A DNA stretch of 64,000 nt from Kitasatospora sp. NBC_01246 (lineage in GTDB: Bacteria > Actinomycetota > Actinomycetes > Streptomycetales > Streptomycetaceae). Of this stretch, positions 1 through 7,159 are shown one piece after another. Both the position numbers and the translations under genes were made by a program. The stretch spans positions 1,922,001 through 1,986,000 of the forward strand of contig NZ_CP108484.1 in NCBI RefSeq assembly GCF_036226505.1, given 5' to 3'. Under the pieces are notes generated by a model. That model had not been told where the DNA came from and made no database searches. It saw only the letters and a list, made by a program, of their open reading frames with translations. Numbering within the stretch: the stretch's first letter is position 1; each line of letters begins with the position of its first letter.

Positions 1-51
1 CGGGCCAAGTCCCAGCTCGAACGGGCTGGCGCCTCCGTCGAGGTCAGGTAA
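1..51 (+). CDS. C-terminal end of a bL12 (L7/L12)-like protein, cut by the window edge
   Basis: Frame 1 is open from the first base and stops at TAA (49-51). It reads RAKSQLERAGASVEVR, which matches the closing helix and strand of the ribosomal L7/L12 C-terminal domain (typically ..AKAQLEAAGA-V-V-). Actinomycetes carry extra bL12-like proteins besides the ribosomal copy. Only 16 residues are visible, so this is a family guess and nothing can be said about function. Confidence 0.4.
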   Translation, partial: RAKSQLERAGASVEVR

Positions 52-203
52 CGGTACCGTCGTCGACTGGTGGCGCAGCTCGACCGCCAGGTCGCGCTGG
101 TCGGAGAGTAGGTAACGCGTGAAATTCCCCTGCTGCCTTAGCAGACTGGCGCGTTGACCGAGGTGGTGGAGTGGTGCGCGCAGGCTGTGGCGGCCACAGG
201 TAG

Positions 204-371
204 AGCCGTGACATCGGGCTTCCCTGGCGTACCCCGACCACCGCGGCCAGGGTCGCGACCGGCAGCAACAAGATCGACGGATGGGAGTTCTGGCGGCTGA
301 CCATCGCCGGTGTGGAGCAGACCCTCGCTGATTTCCGCGCCAAGCACTTCCCACCCATCGCACCGGTCTGA
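204..371 (+). pseudogene. Remnant of a RAMA-like (modified-DNA reader) domain
   Basis: An open frame without a good start ends at TGA 369-371. It contains TTAARVATGSNKIDGWEFWR followed by LADFRAKHF. This resembles the end of RAMA (restriction enzyme and adenine methylase associated) domains, where Ala-rich residues, then a GW-[DEF]-[FW]-W motif, then a short LxxxR tail recur. An in-frame TAG lies at 201-203 and nothing upstream extends the domain, so it looks like a decayed 3' end. RAMA domains occur with restriction and methylation systems, which fits the island that follows. Family assignment is by motif only. Confidence 0.45.
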
Positions 372-577
372 GCGGCGGGCGTCGGCAGTGATGGCGATGA
401 TGTGGCCCTCCTTGTTTGCTGCGTGATCCCTCGCAGGGACGGCGCATCTCGGCGGCGAATCCGGATGTGTGCAAGTCGAAGAGATCTATCCGCGCTGGGC
501 GGGGCAGCCAGCGCTCCAGACGGCGTCCCGGCCAAGGGGTGTGCCCTACGCCGAGGCCATACGCCGCGCCTAACGCC

Positions 578-2437
578 TCAGACCAGTTGGCTCTCGATTT
601 CGGCAACGAATCTCGTAGGCCCGGGAGCACGGTCCTCCGCCGGGTAGTACCTGTTGGCTGGCCGCTTGTATCGGTCGCCGGCGATAAGGATCGCCTCGTT
701 CTTGGCACGGGTGATGGCGACGTAGAACTCGCGGCGCGCCTCTGCCACCTGTGAAGGTCCGGGCGGCCGACCTGGGAAGTAGGAGGGCACCAGTTCTTCA
801 ACGAGACCGGGAAGGAGCACAATCGAGAATTCGCGGCCTTTGGCACTGTGGTAGGTGGTCAGAGCGATATGACCCGGCATTTGGCCGCCAGCAAGCTCAG
901 CCATGGTGATCGGCGAGGATTCCAAGTCCTGCAGCCTCTCAGCGGTGTCATGATCGCGCGGGTCCCGGCTGGCCTTGGCCAACGTTCCAAGGTCCATGCC
1001 CGGTCGAAGCGCCTCCAGGAAAGCCCGCGCGTCGTCTACCGGTGCGGGCCGCTGCTGCGCGTCCAAAAGTTCCGCGAGCTGCCGTGCGAGCGCGCGACGT
1101 GTGTCGTCGGGATGGGCGATGCCTGCCACTTGGAGCTGTCGCTTCCAGATGGAGGCAAGGTCTCGCAGAGGCAGAGCAGGGACCCTTCCCGTGCTTCGGG
1201 GGTTGCCTGCGCTCACGGGGCCGGCCAAAGCCCTTGCGGCGCACCTGGCCACAAGATCGGCGAGCGGGCCCTCCGGGCGGCGGCGATGCTTCTCCCGGTC
1301 GTACGGCACTCCTGCGGCGTCCAGCTGTTGGGAAAGCGCATCAAGTACTGCTCCTTGCGCCCGGTACAGGATCGCGATGCTCTCCGGGGTGACTCCTGGC
1401 TCGCGGAGCCGGGCGCCGACGATCTCGACGGCGAGTGCCGCATGTTCGTCGAGGCCGCCGCCAACGTGCCTGACTGTGACCGTGCCTGCGTCCGTCCGTG
1501 TCGGGTTCGCCTTGTATCCGCGGTCTCGACCGAGAACGGCGCGCCCGGCAGCGACGAGGCTGCTTCCGCTGCGGTAGTTCAAGGTGAGCTGGATCGGGTG
1601 GAATCCTCGTTCGTACAGCCGCCGCAGGTACCGGACGTGAGCACCCTGGTATGCAAACAGGATCTGGTCGGGGTCGCCGACGGCTGTGACCGTGGCACCG
1701 GCATCGAGTAGGACCTCGACGAGCGCATGAAGGACGGGGCCGAGGTCCTGGTACTCGTCGACCACGATGTGCGGATAGCGGGCGACGAGTTGCTCTCTGG
1801 CAGTCCTGCTGCGGCGTAGTAGTGCGACGGCGCGGCCTGTCATCGCTTCGAAGTCAATGAGGTCGTTCTCTCGCAGGAGTTCTTCGTACCGGTTGACGGT
1901 GCGCTTGTAGGTCAGGTCATAGCTCGTGGTGGACTCCCCCGCGTAGAGATCTCTACGGAGGCGGTTGAGAGTGGTTCTGTCCCGCGAGGTCGGAGTGCCC
2001 AGGCCGGACTCGTGAGCAGCCTGGTCCATCAGTTTCTTGCAGGTCGCGGCTTCGGGAACACGGGTGGTTTCCCGATCGAAGCCTTCGTCGATCAGGTGCG
2101 CGTACGGCCTGAGAACGCTGTTGAGGCAGAAGGAATGAACGGTTGCGCTGGTGAGACGCCGTCCAGGGCGGATCCCGAGCCCGTGCAGTCTTGTGGTCAT
2201 CTCATCGGCTGCGGCTTCGGTGTAGGTCAGAGCCGCAACGCCCCGTCGGGAGCTGGTGGTTGTGAGAAGGACGCCGACTCGGGCCACCAGGGTCCGGGTC
2301 TTCCCCGCTCCCGGTCCGGCGATCACGATCACGTTACCGGCGTGGGTCGCCGCTTCACGTTGCTGCGGGTCGAGTTCCTTGATCTCGGCAGCCAGGACCG
2401 GCGGCAGTGGTAGCGGTGTGGTTGACGTGGTGGTCAT
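578..2437 (-). CDS. UvrD/PcrA-like helicase, GajB-like partner of the OLD nuclease
   Basis: This 619-residue superfamily 1 helicase has Walker A GPGAGKT near residue 41, the DExQ-type motif VVDEYQDLGPV near 225, a GDPDQ motif and the ALTYTEAAADEM segment near the N-terminus, with the typical VAITRAK near the end. It starts at ATG 2437, which overlaps the stop of the upstream OLD-family gene by four bases, so the two are translationally coupled. An OLD nuclease followed by a UvrD-like helicase is the layout of the Gabija anti-phage system (GajA-GajB) and of class 2 OLD loci. In Gabija the helicase binds the nuclease complex and is thought to be activated by DNA ends. The protein is about 120 residues longer than the Bacillus GajB I remember. 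Activity against phage is inferred. Confidence 0.85.
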   Translation of the reverse strand: MTTTSTTPLPLPPVLAAEIKELDPQQREAATHAGNVIVIAGPGAGKTRTLVARVGVLLTTTSSRRGVAALTYTEAAADEMTTRLHGLGIRPGRRLTSATVHSFCLNSVLRPYAHLIDEGFDRETTRVPEAATCKKLMDQAAHESGLGTPTSRDRTTLNRLRRDLYAGESTTSYDLTYKRTVNRYEELLRENDLIDFEAMTGRAVALLRRSRTAREQLVARYPHIVVDEYQDLGPVLHALVEVLLDAGATVTAVGDPDQILFAYQGAHVRYLRRLYERGFHPIQLTLNYRSGSSLVAAGRAVLGRDRGYKANPTRTDAGTVTVRHVGGGLDEHAALAVEIVGARLREPGVTPESIAILYRAQGAVLDALSQQLDAAGVPYDREKHRRRPEGPLADLVARCAARALAGPVSAGNPRSTGRVPALPLRDLASIWKRQLQVAGIAHPDDTRRALARQLAELLDAQQRPAPVDDARAFLEALRPGMDLGTLAKASRDPRDHDTAERLQDLESSPITMAELAGGQMPGHIALTTYHSAKGREFSIVLLPGLVEELVPSYFPGRPPGPSQVAEARREFYVAITRAKNEAILIAGDRYKRPANRYYPAEDRAPGPTRFVAEIESQLV

Positions 2438-4446
2438 GCCGGGCTTCCAGAGTTCGCGGCTGGGCCAGTTTCCTCATCGGGTGTCGGTGTGCGGGGGCGA
2501 GCGGGCAGCAGGGGTGTTCCTCGGACGGCCTGGCTGAGGTTTTCCAGCAGGGTCAGGATCGTTCCAGCTCCGGGGATGCTTCTGAGTTCGGTCTGGGAGA
2601 AGGCGTCGTCGGACTTGTCGGAGTAGAACTCGGCCAACCTGGTGCGTAGGTCCATGCCCGCCACGTGGCCGGCGAGTCGCTGGCTGAACCGCCCCTTCCC
2701 AATCTTCTCGATCTCGGCGATGTAGTCGGCTCGCTCGTCCGCTGCGGCCGTGCCGGCCTCCACGGGTTCGAGCAACGTCTTGAAGGCCGCCCGGCTGCTG
2801 GGCCGGGACTTGAAGTCGTTGTACGTGGCTATCAGTTCTTCGCTGAGGAGGTTGGCAATGTCGACCTCCAGGGTGTGCTGTCCCACGTAGATGCGCGCGC
2901 TTCGCGCCCTCACGACCTGCCGTGAGCGGCCGGGCCGCATGCCCGTTGCCGGGAGGTCGGCCTTGGTGATGGAGTCGATTCCGTCCTTCAGCCTGCTTGC
3001 GAGTTGCGTGCGGTCGGCCAGTTCAGCGAGCTGCTGGGCACGCCACAGGCCCGGCTCCTTGAGCCAGGTTCTCTCGGTTCCCTTGTCTGTCGGGGTCGCG
3101 TTGGCAGCATCGCCGTCGGTGAGAATCCAGTGCGGCCGGTTGAGCGCCTGCGGACCGAGAAGCTTCGCGTAGGGGGCGAAGTCGGTTCCCTCGACGCTGG
3201 AGACGACGATTCCGTGGTCGTCGAAGTCGAATCCTGCGGCTTTCGCGAGCGCCGGCAGCAGGTAGGCGTCGGCGGCTCCCTCCACGAAGATCACCTCGCG
3301 GGCGAAGAGGATCTCCGCACGGGTGACGTTGAGATAGCGCTCAAGGTCCACAGCATCCGCGGCGCCGATGACGCCGGGGGGTACGACGGTGGCCGTCGTG
3401 TGGCCGTTGCGGAAGTCGGCCAGCACGATACTCGACAGCGGGGTGACGGCGGCGATGTGCGGGCTGTGAGTCGTCAGCAGGAGAGGAGTGGGTTCGCGAA
3501 GTAGGTGTGCGAAGACCTTGCGCTGCAGGCTTGGGTGAAGGTGCGCCTCGGGTTCCTCGACAGCCAGGATCGTGTCTTCCCCGTCCGTCACCGAACGGCG
3601 GAAGCGCAAGTGCTCCAGGAGGAGCGCCAGGTAGACCACGTTCGCGGTTCCGGTCGAGGCGCAGTCAATACCGCGTGTGGCGGCGGCGTCGGTCAGCAGC
3701 TGGACGCTGCGGATGAGGTCCTCCTCCCGGCCGGCGAAGTCTAGGGAGGGCACCAGGGCGAGCTGGGACCCCGCAAGCAGCTCCAGCCGTCGTGTGAGAT
3801 CGGCGACGAGCTTCTTCACGTTATCGTCGTTGTTGAGTTGGCTCCGGGCGGCTTTGAGGGCGGCCAAGGTGTTCTGGATGCTCTGCTCCGCCGGCGGCGT
3901 ATCCCGCAGCAGCCTTGTCAGTGGGCTGCGGTCGGCACGCCGGAAATCGCCCTCGGCATCGCGCAGTGCGTGGAGGACGGTCAGCGGGACGTGGTCCATC
4001 GCGTGCCGCATGGGTTGCGTCGGATCGTTCCCGCCGTAGATGTCGTACGCGTAGTCGTCGATGGTCAGGGCCCGGCCGAGCGTGCCAGCTTCCACCTTGG
4101 GTCCGAAGGTATAAGTCAGCCGCGCGACGCGAGGCTCCCCGTCACGGCTGACAAGGCTGCCATCGAAGGTCCCTTGCGCGTCCGCGTCATCGTCGAAGTC
4201 CGTCAGGTCGACCTCGATAGTGACGGTTGGGTTCGAGTCGGCCGCAGCGCCGTCATGGATGTCGTCCGCCTGGAGCCGGCGCGCGCGGCTGGAAAGCTCC
4301 GGATCCAGGACCAATCGAAGGGCGTGAAGAAGGTTGCTCTTGCCGACCCCGTTGAGCCCAAGGATGACGGCGGGGGTAGGGAACGGTTCGATCAGGAGAT
4401 CGCGGAAGTTCCGGAAATTCTTGATTCGCACCCTCGACAACCGCAT
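2434..4446 (-). CDS. OLD-family ATPase/TOPRIM nuclease, GajA-like
   Basis: The 670-residue product starts as an SMC/RecF-type ATPase (IKNFRNF, Walker A GLNGVGKS at about 30-37). A long insertion follows, then Walker B ILAVEEPEAHLHP near 295-304 and the THSPH switch near 326. The second half is a TOPRIM nuclease with the metal-binding glutamate in FVEGAAD (about 389) and TDGDA near 445. This domain order defines OLD nucleases. In Gabija, GajA is the DNA-nicking subunit, held off by nucleotides and released when these are depleted. It is the first gene of the pair, with an ATG start at 4446. GajA is about 580 residues in the well-studied example, so this is a longer variant; the extra length sits mainly in the ATPase insertion and the C-terminus. 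Confidence 0.87.
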   Translation of the reverse strand: MRLSRVRIKNFRNFRDLLIEPFPTPAVILGLNGVGKSNLLHALRLVLDPELSSRARRLQADDIHDGAAADSNPTVTIEVDLTDFDDDADAQGTFDGSLVSRDGEPRVARLTYTFGPKVEAGTLGRALTIDDYAYDIYGGNDPTQPMRHAMDHVPLTVLHALRDAEGDFRRADRSPLTRLLRDTPPAEQSIQNTLAALKAARSQLNNDDNVKKLVADLTRRLELLAGSQLALVPSLDFAGREEDLIRSVQLLTDAAATRGIDCASTGTANVVYLALLLEHLRFRRSVTDGEDTILAVEEPEAHLHPSLQRKVFAHLLREPTPLLLTTHSPHIAAVTPLSSIVLADFRNGHTTATVVPPGVIGAADAVDLERYLNVTRAEILFAREVIFVEGAADAYLLPALAKAAGFDFDDHGIVVSSVEGTDFAPYAKLLGPQALNRPHWILTDGDAANATPTDKGTERTWLKEPGLWRAQQLAELADRTQLASRLKDGIDSITKADLPATGMRPGRSRQVVRARSARIYVGQHTLEVDIANLLSEELIATYNDFKSRPSSRAAFKTLLEPVEAGTAAADERADYIAEIEKIGKGRFSQRLAGHVAGMDLRTRLAEFYSDKSDDAFSQTELRSIPGAGTILTLLENLSQAVRGTPLLPARPRTPTPDEETGPAANSGSPA

Positions 4447-4829
4447 GCAGTCCCACTCCTAGAACCGTCCCCACACACGCGCTGCCCGCGCGCGCCACCC
4501 TTGCCGCTAGAGACTACCCACTCGCCCTGGGCACGTTGCCGTCGACCAAGTCATCTGGTAGGTAAAACCGTCCGCCCTATGGGGATTGACGCCCACCTCC
4601 ACGCCCGCTTCCCAATCCTTCCAAAGTCGCCAACCTGCTCTTCGCCGACCTTGCCGAGCTGACGATCAGCACCGGCATGAGCAACGGTTGGCCTCGCCCC
4701 CTACACCTGGGTGAGGCCAACCTGTCCGGAAGTAACCCATTTATCCGAATCTTTCGCATTGGTGCGACATCCACCGCAGCTTGTTCGAACCAGCCCCGGA
4801 CTGTCAGAGTCGCGTGTCACGCTGGCTCT
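4447..4829. other. Divergent intergenic region between the Gabija-type pair and a nuclease-like gene
   Basis: No convincing gene lies in these 383 bases. The region must carry the promoter of the minus-strand OLD-helicase pair and that of the plus-strand gene at 4830. The open frame from ATG 4677 runs into that gene, but its first 51 residues look non-coding. The only clear structure is the inverted repeat at 4686-4722. Confidence 0.5.
4686..4722. repeat. Perfect 10-bp inverted repeat, 17-base spacer
   Basis: GGTTGGCCTC at 4686-4695 is repeated as its reverse complement GAGGCCAACC at 4713-4722. It lies in the divergent promoter region of two defence-type genes, so it could be an operator or a stem-loop in the 5' leader of the gene at 4830. 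There is no T-tract after it. Confidence 0.6.
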
Positions 4830-5594
4830 GTGAACTACGGCTATCTCGTTCCTGTGCCGCCGGGGCTCTACGCCAACGAGAAGGAGCTTGCCGAGAGCGT
4901 TCTCAGCATGCTCGAACCGCACTTCCACATCGACACAGAGGTACCTGGGAGATACTGGACCGGCGAGAAGGTTCGCATCGACGCCGTATTACGTCCCCAC
5001 GATCCGGAACCCTGGTTCGACGAGAACCCGACGTTCGGGATCGAGTTCAAGCTCCCACCCGACGATTTCGAAACCAGGACCTTCGCGGAGTGGATAGCCC
5101 AGGCAGTGGACTACTCACACTGCACCTTCGAGGAGTATGGCCGGCTAGCGGTCTTCCTCTGCCCTTCACCGTTCAACTCCCTGATGGCCGCCCTGAGCGA
5201 CCATCATGAGCGCCTTGCCACCACGAACACCTTCGAGTACCAGCGGCGCCTTGCCGCCACGCTCTGGAGCATCGGGGGGAGGCCGGAACCAACCGAGGAA
5301 CAGATCAATGCCGAGGCCCGCGCCCGGCAGCGGCAGGAGCACAGGCGGCTGGAAACGATCGAAGCCGGAGCTAAGGCTGAAGGCTTCAAAAGCGCCGACG
5401 ACCGTTCCAGGAAGGCGTGGCTCGACAAAGCCGCGTTCATGGCTCACATCATGGGGCAGCTCAACATAGGTGAGCTGATGCCACACCAGATGTATGGATG
5501 GACGCTCCTCAGGACGGGACAGCGTCTCTGGAGCGAACTGGACGGCGTGGCCCGCCGGATGGGGAGCGTCCGCCCGCATCTTGGCTCACGGTAA
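4830..5594 (+). CDS. Uncharacterised PD-(D/E)XK nuclease-like protein
   Basis: The protein is 254 residues from GTG 4830; an in-frame ATG at 4677 exists, but the extra 51 residues have no protein-like character. The N-terminal half contains VRIDAVLRP, then FGIEFKLP about 20 residues later. An acidic residue followed by E-x-K in a beta strand is the pattern of PD-(D/E)XK nucleases. A charged helix rich in Arg/Glu follows (roughly residues 150-190). It sits divergently from the Gabija-type pair and upstream of another nuclease-like gene. I cannot name a family. It could be a third component or an independent restriction-type nuclease. Confidence 0.6.
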   Translation: MNYGYLVPVPPGLYANEKELAESVLSMLEPHFHIDTEVPGRYWTGEKVRIDAVLRPHDPEPWFDENPTFGIEFKLPPDDFETRTFAEWIAQAVDYSHCTFEEYGRLAVFLCPSPFNSLMAALSDHHERLATTNTFEYQRRLAATLWSIGGRPEPTEEQINAEARARQRQEHRRLETIEAGAKAEGFKSADDRSRKAWLDKAAFMAHIMGQLNIGELMPHQMYGWTLLRTGQRLWSELDGVARRMGSVRPHLGSR

Positions 5595-6106
5595 GCCCTA
5601 CGAGGCGATACCCAATTCGCACCGAGGTGCAGCTGCTAAGCCGTGGGCGAAACGCGGCGACGCCAGCGTCCACCCATGAGGAGCTCCGCGGGACAGTGGA
5701 CAGCGATATGGACTGTCGCGGTCGGCCTGCCCGCCCAAACCCCCGGCCGCCACATCGTGCGCTGCGATGGCTTCCCCACAGAGGACCCGGCCCGGGCCGC
5801 CCCGCGCCGCCCTGCTCGAGCGCCACAACGGATTCTTCACCACCGATCCGAACCAGACCGTCGCCGATTCCCTCACCGCCTGGCCTACGCCAAAGCCCCG
5901 GTCCTTGAGCGCACCACCCTGACCAGCCATCGGCACCTACGTCGCCCTCATCGGCGTCTGCCGTACCGCCCGGACCGCCGCGCAGGAGGTCACAGCCGTG
6001 CCCGGCTGACCCGCCACTGCAAGTCGGCCGATCTGTCGCCAGCCCATCGAGCTGATAGATCATCATAGAGGCTTCGGCCTAGACCGCTTTCTGGAGACCT
6101 GCAACG
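5595..6106. other. Gene-free stretch, probably decayed coding DNA
   Basis: No complete gene is supported in these 512 bases. The plus strand has short protein-like pieces in different frames, such as LLERHNGFFTTDPNQTVADS (about 5813-5870) and IGTYVALIGVCRTARTAAQE further on, separated by stops and frame changes. This looks like a degraded gene of unknown identity. The promoter of the gene at 6107 should lie at the right-hand end. Confidence 0.4.
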
Positions 6107-7084
6107 ATGAGAACTCCCCATGCAGCCGGCCACGTGCCAGCCGCCCACCCCGCGTTCCTCCGGGGAACCATCCACGCTGAGAACAAGATGGCCACGCAGA
6201 TCGCACACGGTCACTTCTGGGAAGAGGAACATGTCACCCATGAGTTGTGCGAGCAGATGTTCCCAGAGGTGCGGTACGTGAAATTCAACCGCCCTCAGGA
6301 AACACGGATCGGCGCCGACTATCTCTGGTGGTGGTCCGATCCCGACGGCCAATCCTTCGGATGCCTAATCCAAGCCAAGAGCCTCAAGAAGCGAGCGAAC
6401 TCATGGCGGGTCGGGTCAGACGACCCGAGCAAGCTCGACAAGCAGCTGACCCGGCTTCTCGCCGCGGCCGACCAGCTCCAGGTCCCCGCCGCCGTCAGTC
6501 TCTACGCCGGGGACGCCGCCTACCGCCACGACCTCGTCTGCTCGTTCGGCCATCAGGACGCCCCGTGCAACCGGCGCGAAGGCGCCGCAGTTACCCTTCT
6601 CCCCGCATTGCCGGTCCTGCATGACAACCGCCACCAGGTGGGACGGTCTCTGATGGCGCGGCTGCCTGTTGGCGGTGTCGATGGTGCCGACGTCTTCCAT
6701 CAAGCCCTCCCCCTGGTCCGCCTGACGGATCCTGGGCCCGACCCGCAGACCATCACCTATACGGACCTCGACCTGCAGGGAATTCGTCGCGATCTGCGGC
6801 CCTTCTTGGTGGAGGACCAGACTGGCGCCCGCAAGGTCGCGAAGATGCTCTACGACGCTATGCGCTGCTACCAGACCAGCGACAGCATGCCCAAGGACCG
6901 CCTCGCCTATATGAGTCCCTGGCAGCTGCCGTCCCGTCTCGACTTCACCCGCTCCACCTCCATCCGCCATATCCACCGTGGCCTACGCTCCGAGCTGCCC
7001 GACTACGTCGAGCCCGCCCTGGCCGGCGCCGTGCCCAGCAGCGTTGCCCAGTACGCCGCTGGCCTCGTCCTGGTCCAGCTTTAA
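6107..7084 (+). CDS. DUF6615-like protein, possible nuclease
   Basis: This 325-residue protein has the N-terminal run GHFWEEEHVTHELCEQMFP, then RIGADYLWWWSDPDG and CLIQAKSLKK (about residues 65-95). That is the pattern I associate with the DUF6615 family. Asp in GADYLWWW and Lys in IQAK are placed like the D..QxK or D..ExK core of PD-(D/E)XK nucleases. The rest is mixed alpha/beta, with no signal peptide or membrane segment. ATG 6107 was chosen, although ATG 6188 is possible. It is convergent with the pPIWI-RE operon, with a perfect hairpin between. Being wedged between two defence systems suggests a defence role, but the function is unknown. Confidence 0.65.
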   Translation: MRTPHAAGHVPAAHPAFLRGTIHAENKMATQIAHGHFWEEEHVTHELCEQMFPEVRYVKFNRPQETRIGADYLWWWSDPDGQSFGCLIQAKSLKKRANSWRVGSDDPSKLDKQLTRLLAAADQLQVPAAVSLYAGDAAYRHDLVCSFGHQDAPCNRREGAAVTLLPALPVLHDNRHQVGRSLMARLPVGGVDGADVFHQALPLVRLTDPGPDPQTITYTDLDLQGIRRDLRPFLVEDQTGARKVAKMLYDAMRCYQTSDSMPKDRLAYMSPWQLPSRLDFTRSTSIRHIHRGLRSELPDYVEPALAGAVPSSVAQYAAGLVLVQL

Positions 7085-7106
7085 CCGACGGCTCGAGGGT
7101 CTGGCA

Positions 7107-7156
7107 GGCAGCGCCCGGCTCTCCGAGGGCCGGCCCTCGGAGAGCCGGGCGCTGCC
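7107..7156. terminator. Perfect 50-bp palindrome, bidirectional terminator
   Basis: The 25 bases at 7107-7131 are followed at once by their exact reverse complement at 7132-7156. It starts GGCAGCGCCC and ends GGGCGCTGCC. The site lies between the convergent stop codons of the DUF6615-like gene and the pPIWI-RE gene, where a shared terminator is expected. Confidence 0.85.
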
Positions 7157-7159
7157 TCT

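Noticed and set aside
4677..4829. ATG 4677 as start of the nuclease-like gene
   Set aside because: The added 51 residues lie across the inverted repeat and lack protein-like character; GTG 4830 starts the coherent domain.
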